Source of the DNA: Actinomycetota bacterium
GTDB lineage: Bacteria > Actinomycetota > Acidimicrobiia > Acidimicrobiales > Acidimicrobilacustridaceae
Assembly: GCA_016185305.1 (NCBI GenBank)
Contig: JACPNV010000079.1
Span: 1 to 64,000 of the forward strand
Direction of reading: 5' to 3'
DNA length: 64,000 nucleotides
Of the stretch, positions 43,815 through 52,703 are shown in pieces. The first letter of the stretch is position 1; every line of letters begins with the position of its first letter. Under the pieces are notes generated by a model. It saw only the letters and a list, made by a program, of their open reading frames with translations, did no database searches and was not told the origin of the DNA. The translations under genes were made by a program, and so were the position numbers.

Positions 43815-44600
43815 TCAGCCGACCGCCAGCTCGACCTGGCAGGGGTCGCGGTCGACCAAACCATGGAACCTGACCACCCGGCAACGGCGGCGGGCGGCGG
43901 CCGCGCCCTGATCCGCGCCGTCACCAGCCGCGGCCTCTCCGGCCTTGGGGCGTCGATCCAGCCCAGTGACCAAACCTTCGACCAAGCCGCAATGCAGGCC
44001 ACACACGAGGTCGGGATGGATCCGCGCCAGCTCTTGGAACGGGCAATGTGCGAACGCCATCGTGGCGGACCGATCGTCTTCGGCCACCTCGGGGTCGAAG
44101 CCCATCTTCATCTGCTCGATGATGAGTGCCTCGAGCGGATCAGTGCCGTCCACCCACCCACGAGCATCGGCGCGCCCCTGTTCGCGACCGGCGCCGAGCA
44201 TCTCGGACCGGTCGAGCCCCGCCTCAGCCGCCGCGGCGAGCAACATCTTGGCGAGGGTGGGGAACGGTGAGGGCTCGAGCCCGAGCGATGGTGCGTCGAC
44301 GGCGATCGAGTAGCGATGCTGCGGGCGACCGACACCGCCGCGACCTTCGGTGTCGACTTGCAGCAGCCCGACATCCCGCATGCGTTCGAGGTGCGGGCGG
44401 ACCGTGTTGACGTGGAGGTCGAGTGCGTCCGCCACCTCGGCGGTCGACAACGGCAGTGGGCTGCGGGCCAACTCGAGGTAGATGGCGTAGCGCGTGTTGT
44501 CGCCCAGTGCCTTCAAGATGTCGAGCCCCGGCGGGTTCGCTGAGCTTCGAGCCGCAACTCCGTCAGTCGTCTCGGCGGGCGGATCGCCTTCATTCGCCAT
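43815..44600 (-). CDS. SufR-like helix-turn-helix regulator
   Basis: 261 residues. The winged HTH is LDILKALGDNTRYAIYLEL, then VADALDLHVNTVRPHLERMRDVG. The C-terminal domain carries a cysteine group (HCPFQELARIHPDLVCGLHCG) and RMEDP-like flanking, typical of Fe-S-sensing SufR regulators. The last 50 or so residues are basic and divergent. Position between ErpA and the Mrp ATPase supports control of Fe-S assembly. Divergent from mrp with 40 bp between. Confidence 0.7.
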   Translation of the reverse strand: MANEGDPPAETTDGVAARSSANPPGLDILKALGDNTRYAIYLELARSPLPLSTAEVADALDLHVNTVRPHLERMRDVGLLQVDTEGRGGVGRPQHRYSIAVDAPSLGLEPSPFPTLAKMLLAAAAEAGLDRSEMLGAGREQGRADARGWVDGTDPLEALIIEQMKMGFDPEVAEDDRSATMAFAHCPFQELARIHPDLVCGLHCGLVEGLVTGLDRRPKAGEAAAGDGADQGAAAARRRCRVVRFHGLVDRDPCQVELAVG

Positions 44601-44640
44601 CGACTCCAGATTACACGGCCGATCCCGGTAAAATCAGCCC

Positions 44641-45900
44641 GTGGTGACGAAATCCCCCAAAAGCCCACTCCCCACGCCCGACGAGGTCATGAACCTGCTG
44701 CGCGGCGTGATCGATCCCGAGCTGGGGGCCGACATCGTCGAGCTGGGCATGGCCAAAGGCGCGCGGGTCGAAGCGGATGGCACCGTCGGTGTCACGGTCG
44801 CCCTCACCACCGCCGGCTGTCCCCTGCGGGCGCAGATCAACAAGGACGTCGTGGCCCGAGTCGAGTCGCTGCCGGGCGTGACGGAGGTGAAGATCGACTG
44901 GACCGAGCTCGCCGCAGACGAGAAGGCCGCGGCGATGGCGAAGGCGCGGTGGAACGTGCGCGAGAAGGCCCCCGACACAGAGATTCCGGCGACGGCGAAG
45001 GTGATCGCGGTGGCATCGGGCAAAGGCGGCGTCGGCAAGTCGTCGGTCACCGTGAACCTCGCTGCCGCGCTCGCGGCACAGGGCCTGACCGTCGGCGTGC
45101 TCGACGCCGACATCTGGGGCTTCTCCGTGCCGCGCATGCTTGGCGTCGACGGGCGGCTCGCAGGCGACACGTCGACCGCTGGCAACAAGAAGAAGATCGC
45201 TCCCCTGGTGAAGGTTCTCGGCAAGGGTCAGTTGAAGATCGTGTCGATGGGGCTGCTCGTCGACGACGAGGAGTCTGCGCTGATGTGGAGGGGACTCATG
45301 CTGAACCGCGCGGTGCAGCACTTCCTCGAAGACGTGCGGTGGGGCAACATCGACTACCTGCTCATCGACATGCCGCCAGGTACGGGCGACGTGCAGATGG
45401 GCCTGGCGCGGATGCTGCCAAGAGCCGAGATGATCGTCGTGACGACGCCAGCGCTCGCCGCGCAGAAGGTCGCGGTGAGAGCCGTCAACATGGCACGCAA
45501 GAGCTACCTCCGGGTTGTCGGTGTCATCGAGAACATGAGCTCGTTCGAGTGCGATCACGGCGAGAGCTACCCGCTGTTCGGCTCGGGTGGGGGTGACGAC
45601 CTGGCGCACACCGCGGGCGTGCCGCTGCTCGGCCGGATCCCGATCGAGGCGTCCGTTGCGGCCGGCGGCGACGCGGGCGACCCGATCGCTCTGGGAGACG
45701 GTCCGGCAGCGATCGCGTTCCGGACGCTGGCCGCTCGCATCGTCGAGGAGGCGGTCCCCCCGAGCGACATGGCCGGGTGCTCCGCCCGGATGCTCGACCT
45801 CGCCGTCGCCGCACTGGACGCGGCCGACGCCTCCGACGCCTCTACCGGGCCGTCAGGCGCGCCGGAAACGGCGCGCTCGGCGGCCCAGTCCGACACGTGA
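44641..45900 (+). CDS. mrp: Mrp/NBP35-type Fe-S carrier P-loop ATPase
   Basis: 419 residues. An N-terminal DUF59/MIP18 domain (VMNLLRGVIDPELGADIVELG, CPLRAQ) is followed by the ParA-like ATPase with SGKGGVGKSSVTVNLAAALA, DADIWGFSVPRMLG and IDMPPGTGDVQ. It lacks the usual CxxC between the two C-terminal strands (only ECDHGE remains). The last 18 residues are encoded by one copy of the palindromic element at 45844-45888 and are probably not native. Fe-S transfer is inferred. Confidence 0.9.
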   Translation: MVTKSPKSPLPTPDEVMNLLRGVIDPELGADIVELGMAKGARVEADGTVGVTVALTTAGCPLRAQINKDVVARVESLPGVTEVKIDWTELAADEKAAAMAKARWNVREKAPDTEIPATAKVIAVASGKGGVGKSSVTVNLAAALAAQGLTVGVLDADIWGFSVPRMLGVDGRLAGDTSTAGNKKKIAPLVKVLGKGQLKIVSMGLLVDDEESALMWRGLMLNRAVQHFLEDVRWGNIDYLLIDMPPGTGDVQMGLARMLPRAEMIVVTTPALAAQKVAVRAVNMARKSYLRVVGVIENMSSFECDHGESYPLFGSGGGDDLAHTAGVPLLGRIPIEASVAAGGDAGDPIALGDGPAAIAFRTLAARIVEEAVPPSDMAGCSARMLDLAVAALDAADASDASTGPSGAPETARSAAQSDT

Positions 45901-48632
45901 CCCAACCGGGCCGTCAGGCGCGCCGGAAACGGCGCGCTGGGCGGCCCAGATGAAAGCAAGAACGCGGCACGTATGGCGCTGGCCCGGAAGCCCATCGCCC
46001 GCAGCATCCCGATCTGACGCCGGCGCTCGCGAACCGCACGGATCATGACGACACCCAGACCGGCGACGCCGATGAGCAAGCCGATGCCCAAGTAGCTGCG
46101 GAGCAACGAGAAGAAGGCCTGGTTCGCAGCAAGCGCGGTCTCGGTGCGGTGTGCAAAGGAGTTGGCACTCACGCCGTTCTCCACGAATCTCCCCTGGATG
46201 GCCGCCGCCACCTTCTGCGCGTCCGCTCCGGGTTGCACCTTGACGTAGTAGCGGTTGGCGGCCACCTTCGGCGCCAGGTACTGCCTCGCGAAGTCAGCAC
46301 CGATGATGGCGCCGTTGCGCAGGAACTCGCGATCGAACACCGCTGCCACCGTGAGGTCGCGCCTCTGCCGGTTGGTGGGGTTCTCAACCGTCACGATGTC
46401 GCCCGGCTCGAGGGTGTTCGTCGGGGGGCCGCCACCGCCCTGCAGGAACGTGGCCGGAACGATCGTGAGGTTCGGATCCTTGATCACCGCTTGGAACGCC
46501 GAGCTGTCGTCCGCGAACTGGGGAAGCCGTGTCGTCAGCGCCGGCGCGCCGAACCGCAGGAAGTCGTCGCTGATACCGGTCGCAACGTTGGGGCGATCGG
46601 CGCGGAACTTGGTTGTGAACGATCCCTCACCACGGACCAGCGTCACGACGTCGGCCACGCCGTCGACGGTACCGACCGCCTCGACCGGAACCGGATTGGT
46701 CGGGTTGGCGTCCATCATGATGTCGAAGCCCGCGCTGATCTCCCGGGTGAACTGGGGAGCCTGCGCGGCAAAGATCTCCGAGAAGGCCGACAGGAACACC
46801 ATCGTGAAGATCACGAGCGTGAACATCCCGAGCAGCAGGCCCGTGCGGACCCGGTGGGCCAACGGGTACGCCATGGAGAGGCGGGCCGACACGCCTCGGC
46901 CGGTCGCCGCGATGACGTTGGCGACACCGGACCACATCCGGTCGAACTGCATCATGAGCACGACCGCGGCCGCCACCAGGATCAGGCCTTCGACGACGAA
47001 GGTGTTGATGCTGGGCCTCCCCATCACGCCCGGCATCACCGTGTAGACCGCGGCTGACCACACGACCACGAAGGCCGACGCCGCAACCGTCACGGACCGC
47101 CGGTGGAGCACGAAGATCAGAGCGAAGGCGATGAGCGCAGGGCCAGCGATCGCCAAGATCCCGTTCTTTCCGTTCACGCCGGAGACGAAGATCAAGGCAC
47201 CAAGGACCGCAACCACGAGCCCGGCGACGAACCACATGGTTCGCTGCTTCCGCGGCGGGCGGGGGAGGTCGCGGATGGCGAGAATGATGTTGAAGCGGGA
47301 GATGAGCAGGCTCGTGAAGAACACGGTCACCATCGAGATGGTGAGGCCGATGCCAACGCCAATGAACAACGACCCCGGCTTCACCGCCAGCCGAGTCTCC
47401 AATCGATCGGCGTCACCGCTGCTGAAGATCGACGACGCGATGCTCGTGACGACTGCACCCACGCCGATGCCTACGGCACCGCCCACCACCGACGCGAGGA
47501 AGGCATAGAGGCCGCCCTCCAAGCTGAAGGTCCGCATGATGTGGTTTCGCTTGAAGCCGAGGGCACGCAGCATGCCCAGCTCGGTCTTGCGTTCCTCGGA
47601 GAGCATCACGAACAGGTTGATCAGCAACAGCAGGCCAGCAGCCACGCTGAAGTACCCGATGCCACCGAAGAGTTGCGTCAACGATTCGCCTTGCCGCTGA
47701 GCCGCATCGAGCAAACCTTGCTTCGACTTGTCGATCTGGACGCCCGTACGGTCACCGAGTCGAGCACTCGCCGCTTCTTTCACAGCATTGCTCCCGTCAG
47801 CACCGGCGAACACGCCACCGTCGTTGGAGAGGAAGACGAGACCCAGCGGGGGTTGCGAGAGCATGCTCGGCGCCGTCGTCTTGGCCGAACCCTCGGCCGC
47901 GAGACCCTCTATGGTGCCGCGCGGCACGAACACGGGTGTCACGACCGAGCCACTCGCCGTCTGGAAGCCGAAGCCCGCCAAGCCCAGCTCTGGAATGATC
48001 TGGCGCACGGTGAGCTTGGTGGAGGCGCCGTAGGCGAAGAGCTCGATGGGCTCACCCGGCTGCACGTCGAGGTTGCGAGCGAGCCGCGAGTTGATGACCG
48101 CCTCCTGGCCCGCAGGTGTGGCGCCGGCGTCGGCCAATCCCGTCGAGGCAGTGTCGCTACCGAACGCTCGCGCCTCGTCGAAGTCGGTCTCGAGGAGCGT
48201 GGCCGTGTCGACCGCGCGACGGTTCGGCCCGATCGTTGCGACCGCAGCGTTGGCCGCGACCGCGTCAAGGGTTCCGTCGGTGCCCGCGAGAGGGGGCACT
48301 CGCAGCACCGACGAGGTCTCGGCGAGCTTCGATACGTCGGTCACCCGCACGATGTCGTCGATCGGTCCGAGGTTGGTGCGCGCGGCATCGACGATCGACG
48401 CGGTGACGCTGTCGCCGACCACCAGCGACGACACGATGATCGCGGTGCCGAGCATCGCTCCCAGCACGACCAGCACCGCCTCGCCTCTTCGCCGGCTGAC
48501 GTTGCGCAAGGCCAGTCGCCGCCGGGTCGGCCGGAAGATGAGATCGAAGACGATCGTCACCAGGTACACGACGTAGCCGATCGCAACCGCCCCGAGGGCC
48601 ACTGTGACGATGCCAGCGAGCAGCGACCTCAT
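45567..48632 (-). CDS. MacB/FtsX-like ABC transporter permease, C-terminus replaced at a palindromic element
   Basis: 1021-residue ORF. It begins with an FtsX-like segment (RLALRNVSRRRGEAVLVVLG) and contains large extracytoplasmic MacB-PCD domains and several membrane segments. The second FtsX core near the end (GVAGLGVVMIRAVRERRRQI, then MLRAMGF) stops in homology at about base 45955. The final 128 residues are antisense translation of mrp and of the palindromic repeats. The normal last membrane helices are therefore lost. It pairs with the ATPase 5 bp upstream. Confidence 0.75.
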   Translation of the reverse strand: MRSLLAGIVTVALGAVAIGYVVYLVTIVFDLIFRPTRRRLALRNVSRRRGEAVLVVLGAMLGTAIIVSSLVVGDSVTASIVDAARTNLGPIDDIVRVTDVSKLAETSSVLRVPPLAGTDGTLDAVAANAAVATIGPNRRAVDTATLLETDFDEARAFGSDTASTGLADAGATPAGQEAVINSRLARNLDVQPGEPIELFAYGASTKLTVRQIIPELGLAGFGFQTASGSVVTPVFVPRGTIEGLAAEGSAKTTAPSMLSQPPLGLVFLSNDGGVFAGADGSNAVKEAASARLGDRTGVQIDKSKQGLLDAAQRQGESLTQLFGGIGYFSVAAGLLLLINLFVMLSEERKTELGMLRALGFKRNHIMRTFSLEGGLYAFLASVVGGAVGIGVGAVVTSIASSIFSSGDADRLETRLAVKPGSLFIGVGIGLTISMVTVFFTSLLISRFNIILAIRDLPRPPRKQRTMWFVAGLVVAVLGALIFVSGVNGKNGILAIAGPALIAFALIFVLHRRSVTVAASAFVVVWSAAVYTVMPGVMGRPSINTFVVEGLILVAAAVVLMMQFDRMWSGVANVIAATGRGVSARLSMAYPLAHRVRTGLLLGMFTLVIFTMVFLSAFSEIFAAQAPQFTREISAGFDIMMDANPTNPVPVEAVGTVDGVADVVTLVRGEGSFTTKFRADRPNVATGISDDFLRFGAPALTTRLPQFADDSSAFQAVIKDPNLTIVPATFLQGGGGPPTNTLEPGDIVTVENPTNRQRRDLTVAAVFDREFLRNGAIIGADFARQYLAPKVAANRYYVKVQPGADAQKVAAAIQGRFVENGVSANSFAHRTETALAANQAFFSLLRSYLGIGLLIGVAGLGVVMIRAVRERRRQIGMLRAMGFRASAIRAAFLLSSGPPSAPFPARLTARLGHVSDWAAERAVSGAPDGPVEASEASAASSAATARSSIRAEHPAMSLGGTASSTMRAASVRNAIAAGPSPRAIGSPASPPAATDASIGIRPSSGTPAVCARSSPPPEPNSG
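45844..45888. repeat. Palindromic REP-like element, copy 1
   Basis: 45-bp unit that can fold into a GC-rich hairpin: outer arms GGGCCG / CGGCCC, inner arms GCGCGCCG / CGGCGCGC, and a GAAA loop. It lies in the 3' end of mrp. The second copy 61 bp downstream differs by one base (C to G). Confidence 0.75.
45905..45949. repeat. Palindromic REP-like element, copy 2
   Basis: Same 45-bp hairpin unit as copy 1. It begins 4 bp after the mrp stop codon, and the FtsX-type homology of the convergent permease ends at its edge. Could also act as a bidirectional terminator, though no T tract follows. Confidence 0.75.
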
Positions 48633-48637
48633 CCCCG

Positions 48638-49399
48638 TCAGACCGAGCGCGTCGCGGCCGCGTGATCCAGCACGTCAGGCTCGGGCGTACCGTCGTAGAC
48701 GACCATCCCGTCGCGCATCTGCACCAACCGGGTGCCGGTGGCGCCGATCCCGCGATCGTGCGTCACCACCACCAGCGTCTGGCCTGCGGTATGCACCTCG
48801 TGCAGCAGATCGAGAACCGCATCTGCAGTGTGGCTGTCGAGGTTGCCGGTCGGCTCGTCGGCCCACACGATGGCGGGCCGGCTGACAAGCGCCCGGGCGA
48901 TGGCCACGCGCTGCTGCTCACCGCCAGAGAGCTCGCTCGGCTTGTGGTCACCTCGACTGCTCAGGCCGACGCGGTGGAGCATCTCGGACGCTTGGGTTCG
49001 CGCCTGCCGGCCGCGCATGCCCAGGTTCAGCAGCGGGAGCTCCACGTTCTCGACCGCGGTGAACACGGGGATGAGGTTGAAGCTCTGAAAGATGAAGCCC
49101 ATGCGCCGAGCACGGTGCTCGGTCCTCGTCGCATCCGTCATGGCGTGGAGCTCGCGCCCATCGACCCAGACCTGGCCGCGGTCGATGTCGTCGAGCCCCG
49201 AGAAGCAGTTGAGCATGGTCGTCTTGCCGTTGCCCGACGGGCCCATGACCATCACCATCTCGCCGGGCATGATGTCGACATCGACGTCGCGCAACGCCAC
49301 TACCTCCTGCGTACCCGTCCGGTAGACCTTGGTGACCGAGCGTGCGGACAGGATGGCGCTCGCACTGGGACCTGGCTGGTCACTGGCGGGTTCGTGCAT
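48638..49399 (-). CDS. ABC transporter ATP-binding protein (MacB/LolD-like)
   Basis: About 253 residues. Walker A is GPSGNGKTTML, signature ELSGGEQQRVAIARAL, Walker B IVWADEPTGNLD and switch His THD. GxxFQxFNL in the Q-loop (MGFIFQSFNLIPVFTAVENVELPLL) is typical of MacB/LolD ATPases. The ATG at 49399 is preferred to the longer start because AGAGGG precedes it. It energises the adjacent large permease. Confidence 0.9.
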   Translation of the reverse strand: MHEPASDQPGPSASAILSARSVTKVYRTGTQEVVALRDVDVDIMPGEMVMVMGPSGNGKTTMLNCFSGLDDIDRGQVWVDGRELHAMTDATRTEHRARRMGFIFQSFNLIPVFTAVENVELPLLNLGMRGRQARTQASEMLHRVGLSSRGDHKPSELSGGEQQRVAIARALVSRPAIVWADEPTGNLDSHTADAVLDLLHEVHTAGQTLVVVTHDRGIGATGTRLVQMRDGMVVYDGTPEPDVLDHAAATRSV

Positions 49400-49434
49400 C
49401 GTCCCTCTGGGTGCCAACGTGGTTCGGTCCTGCG

Positions 49435-49893
49435 TCAGCCCCGCATGCGCAGCCTGCGCAGCGGCTCGGGCAGCTCACCGACCACGCGGGAGGGACCCCC
49501 GGTGGCGATCGAGGCCGCGGTCTCCCGCGGCGCAACGCAGGAGTCGTCCGCTCCGGCATCGACACCGAAGTCCGCGCCGGGCGCACGCAAGATCAGACGG
49601 CACGAGAACTCGGTCTCGATCGACATCGACTCGGCAAGCACGTTCTGCACCACGTCGATGGTGACGCCGTCTTCGTTCGGGTAGTTCGCGCGCAGGTACT
49701 CGGGCGCGAAGACCGGAACGCCCGCGACCTCGCCGACTTGCTCTTGATCGGGGCCGGGCCAGAAGTCTTCGTACAGGAAGGGGGCCGTCGACTCGCAGCA
49801 GCCGGTGCCGATCGTGATGGTCATCTGGCCAGCCCGCACATCGCGCGCCCGCTGCACGACTCGACAGGCGGCGGCTGTCGCCGTGACACGCAT
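49435..49893 (-). CDS. DUF779 family protein
   Basis: About 152 residues. GTGCCESTAPFLYEDFWPGPDQE with the paired cysteines matches the small DUF779 family, often encoded near aldehyde dehydrogenases elsewhere. Then GVPVFAPEYLRANY and SIETEFSCRLILRAPG. The start MRVTATAAACRVV was chosen over an N-terminal Arg/Pro-rich extension. Located 35 bp upstream of the ABC genes on the same strand. Function unknown. Confidence 0.75.
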   Translation of the reverse strand: MRVTATAAACRVVQRARDVRAGQMTITIGTGCCESTAPFLYEDFWPGPDQEQVGEVAGVPVFAPEYLRANYPNEDGVTIDVVQNVLAESMSIETEFSCRLILRAPGADFGVDAGADDSCVAPRETAASIATGGPSRVVGELPEPLRRLRMRG

Positions 49894-50017
49894 CCGGCCA
49901 ACTCTACGAGGATGCACCGCTGGGCGCAGACTCGGCGGTCTGGGCATAGCGCCATCGATTCCTCCGGCGATGATTGGTGCACCCCTTTGGCCGGAGCGGT
50001 CAGCCAGACTGCACGAG

Positions 50018-51322
50018 GTGAGCGCTTCTCGCTGCTATGTCCGGCCCCGTGTGGCGATCGTCCTGATCCTCCTGGTCCTGGCCGCGTCAGCCACCGGATG
50101 CAGCCCCGACGACCAGGGCCAAGAGGTTCGCGGCAAGACCTCGCTGGTCGCTGCGGACCTCGCGACGCTGCCGCCCACGGTCGCCTCGGTCAACGCGTTC
50201 GGTGCCGACTTGTACCGGGCCTACCGGGAGCAGAACCGGGGCAACTTCGTGCTGGCTCCCTACGTCATCGCATACGGCCTCGGGATGACCCGGGCGGGGG
50301 CGAGTGCCGAGACGTTGCGTCAGATCGACCAGGTCCTACGCGTCGCGCCCGGGGAGGACATCAACCGGGGCTTCGCAACCCTGGCCCAGGTGCTCTCGAC
50401 CCGCAACGGCGAGCGCAAGACCGACGTGCGCAAGGGGCGGGTAGAGATCACCGCGGCCTCGACCGAGTGGGCGCCGAGGGGCACGAAGTTCAACGAGAAC
50501 TACCTCGACGAGCTTCGGTCCTTCTACGACACCGGCGTTCGCGTCGTCGACTTCCGGTCCGATCCCGACGCGGCACGCAACGCGATGAACAACTGGGCGC
50601 GAGGAGTCACGAACGGGAACGTCGCCCAGCTCGTCCCACGCGGCTTGCTGACTGATCAGGCCAGCCTCGTAGACGTCAGCACCATGGCAGTGCAGGCGCC
50701 GTGGGAGCAGCCGTTCCAACCCGATCAACCGAACGCCACCCGCTTCACCACCGCGGACGGCCAAGTCGTCACCCCGAGAACGATGACGACCGCCGCCAAT
50801 GCCGCGCTCCGCTTCGCGCAAGGAGAGGGGTGGCAGGCTGTCGAGCTACCGTTCCTCGGCGGGCAGCTTTCGATGGTGCTCGTCCTTCCCGCTGCAGGAA
50901 CGCTCGATGCCTTCGAGAACCAGCTGACTGGCGATCAACTCGGCACGATGTTCGACGGACTTCAGCCGTCCGCCTTCGATGTGCGCGTGCCGAAGTTCCA
51001 ATTCGAGACGGCGACGCTCCTCGACAGCGAGCTGAAGGCCCTCGGCATGCCGGCCGCGTTCAGCAGCCAGGACGCGGAGCTCGGGTCGATCGCCGAGAAC
51101 GAGTCGCTGTCGCTCAGTGCGGTGGCGCACCAGAGCTACATTGACGTGAGCGAGAACGGCACTGGTACACAGAAGGGTTCGATCTCGGTCGACCAAGGAA
51201 CGGTGCAGAACGCTGCCAACGCCGTTCGCGTCACGTTCGACCGCCCCTTCCTCGTGCTGGTGCGCGACCGCGAGACCGACTTGTTGCTGACTATCGGTCG
51301 TGTGGTGAGCCCGAACGGTTGA
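50018..51322 (+). CDS. Serpin-family lipoprotein
   Basis: About 434 residues from GTG 50018. The signal ends in a lipobox (SATGC). The serpin fold is clear: NFVLAPYVIAYGLGMTRAGA, NNWARGVTNGNVAQLVP, EGWQAVELPFLGGQLSMVLVLP and the C-terminal FDRPFLVLVRDRETDLLLTIGRV. The reactive-loop hinge reads ENGTGTQKGS rather than the small-residue ExGTxAAAAT of inhibitory serpins. A surface protease trap is possible but inhibitory activity is doubtful. Its 3' end overlaps the convergent thioesterase gene by 32 bp. Confidence 0.85.
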   Translation: MSASRCYVRPRVAIVLILLVLAASATGCSPDDQGQEVRGKTSLVAADLATLPPTVASVNAFGADLYRAYREQNRGNFVLAPYVIAYGLGMTRAGASAETLRQIDQVLRVAPGEDINRGFATLAQVLSTRNGERKTDVRKGRVEITAASTEWAPRGTKFNENYLDELRSFYDTGVRVVDFRSDPDAARNAMNNWARGVTNGNVAQLVPRGLLTDQASLVDVSTMAVQAPWEQPFQPDQPNATRFTTADGQVVTPRTMTTAANAALRFAQGEGWQAVELPFLGGQLSMVLVLPAAGTLDAFENQLTGDQLGTMFDGLQPSAFDVRVPKFQFETATLLDSELKALGMPAAFSSQDAELGSIAENESLSLSAVAHQSYIDVSENGTGTQKGSISVDQGTVQNAANAVRVTFDRPFLVLVRDRETDLLLTIGRVVSPNG

Positions 51323-52067
51323 CCACTGCCGTCGCGAAGACGCGCGAGCTGTCGTCGACATCGATGATCCACACGCGAAGCGTCCCGTCCTCGGCCGCGA
51401 TCGCCACGGCAACATCGTCGCCGCGCTCGATCGGATGGCGGTACTCGAGCTCGGCTCGATGAGGAACCCCGGGCCCATCGTGGTCGGCGATGGCTTGCTC
51501 CACCATCGCCCACGTGGCCGCGTTGTTGACGTGACCGAGCACGTCGAAGTCGACGAAGCGAGCCGCCCACTTCGCGACGTGAGCGGCGTCGGGCATCGAT
51601 GGCGGATGCTGGAAGCGGGACGACACCTCACGCCCACCGGCGCTGGCGGCCCACACTTGGTCGAACGCCGCAGGCAGGGAGATGGCCCGGCCGGTGGCCG
51701 CGTCGACATGGACCCAAAGCGCAACGGTCTCGATCCGCGCCCCCCGGTCGCCACGGAACCTCGTCCGCCGCTCAGCCCAGCGGCTGCCAACGCCGGAGCA
51801 CCACGTCATGACCTCAAGCTGCTCGGTGAAGACGGCCGGCTGCTCCACCTCGATGACCGTTCGCCGGACGACCCACGCCGTGGCCTCCTGCCCCAGCCCG
51901 GCGTCGGCGCTGTCGTCACCGGCGACGTCTTGGGCCATGGCTGCGATCGCGTCGAGGCGAAGCCGCCCGTTCGGCGACGCGCTGGCCACTCGCACTGGCC
52001 GTGAGCTGGTGAAACGGCGGCCTGTAGCCGGTGGCGGATCGAGGCGGACCGCGGGAAGCTCGCGCAC
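51291..52067 (-). CDS. Acyl-ACP thioesterase-like double-hotdog protein
   Basis: 258 residues with two hotdog repeats: residues about 15-140 (VASASPNGRLRLDAIAAMAQDVAGDD, WVVRRTVIEVEQPAVFTEQL) and 165-250 (FVDFDVLGHVNNAATWAMVEQAI). The second has the Asn/His-type HVNN active site of fatty-acyl-ACP thioesterases. It would release fatty acids from ACP or CoA; substrate not known. Confidence 0.85.
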   Translation of the reverse strand: MRELPAVRLDPPPATGRRFTSSRPVRVASASPNGRLRLDAIAAMAQDVAGDDSADAGLGQEATAWVVRRTVIEVEQPAVFTEQLEVMTWCSGVGSRWAERRTRFRGDRGARIETVALWVHVDAATGRAISLPAAFDQVWAASAGGREVSSRFQHPPSMPDAAHVAKWAARFVDFDVLGHVNNAATWAMVEQAIADHDGPGVPHRAELEYRHPIERGDDVAVAIAAEDGTLRVWIIDVDDSSRVFATAVVNRSGSPHDR

Positions 52068-52297
52068 GACGGCAACCTATTGAGGTCGCTCGGCGTTGGC
52101 AATCCGACAGGACCCGCTCGGCGGTCGCCCTCAGGCCGACGGCCGTGAGTTGAGTCGAGTCGTCAAGATCGAAGAAAATCAATTGACTCACTCGACGGAG
52201 CATGATCCGATGACCCGCACGCAATCTGGAGCCAGATCTCCGGAACGCAAGTGAAATTCCCGAACCGCAAGATCGATGTCCACCAAGGAGTGGGATC

Positions 52298-52537
52298 TTG
52301 AACTTCCAGGCGACGCAACAACTGAGTGGCACAGCAGCCGAGACCGCGTCGCCACGCGTCGCCTCCACGTCGAGAGCCGTTCACATGAACGCTGATCGGC
52401 TTGGTACCTGCGCCTACCCGTGGCCGGTCACCTTTGGCGGCAATCCGCCCGGTATGAACGGGACGATGCTCATCGAGCGAAGCGTGATCGCCACCCCCAA
52501 GCACCGCCTACGACGGCCGGAGGACCGATCGCACTGA
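52298..52537 (+). CDS. Possible leader ORF upstream of whiB (79 residues)
   Basis: TTG start preceded by AAGGAG with 7-base spacing. The sequence has no recognised domain; the C-terminal half (MNADRLGTCAYPWPVTFGGN, also ATG-initiated at 52386) is followed by a Rho-independent terminator 25 bp past the stop. Either a small gene or a leader peptide. Confidence 0.35.
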   Translation: MNFQATQQLSGTAAETASPRVASTSRAVHMNADRLGTCAYPWPVTFGGNPPGMNGTMLIERSVIATPKHRLRRPEDRSH

Positions 52538-52562
52538 TCACAGTGCGAGACAGGATCTCCCC

Positions 52563-52600
52563 AAAGGCCGTCGGAACGATCCGGCGGCCTTTCTCTTTGT
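52563..52600 (+). terminator. Rho-independent terminator upstream of whiB
   Basis: Stem AAAGGCCG (52563-52570) / CGGCCTTT (52585-52592) with a 14-base loop, followed by CTCTTTGT. It lies 104 bp before the whiB start on the same strand, so it either ends the small upstream ORF or works as an attenuator. Confidence 0.7.
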
Positions 52601-52703
52601 CCAGATCCCCAGCGAGAGGCCGCCAACCAACCAAGACAGCAGCAAGCAAACGACAGCCCGGGCCTCGAGCGAGACCCGGAACCAATGGGAAAGGAAGGCC
52701 AAG

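Noticed and set aside
47103-48665. 520-codon plus-strand ORF
   Set aside because: Antisense to the permease; low complexity with Arg/Asp/His. Not a gene.
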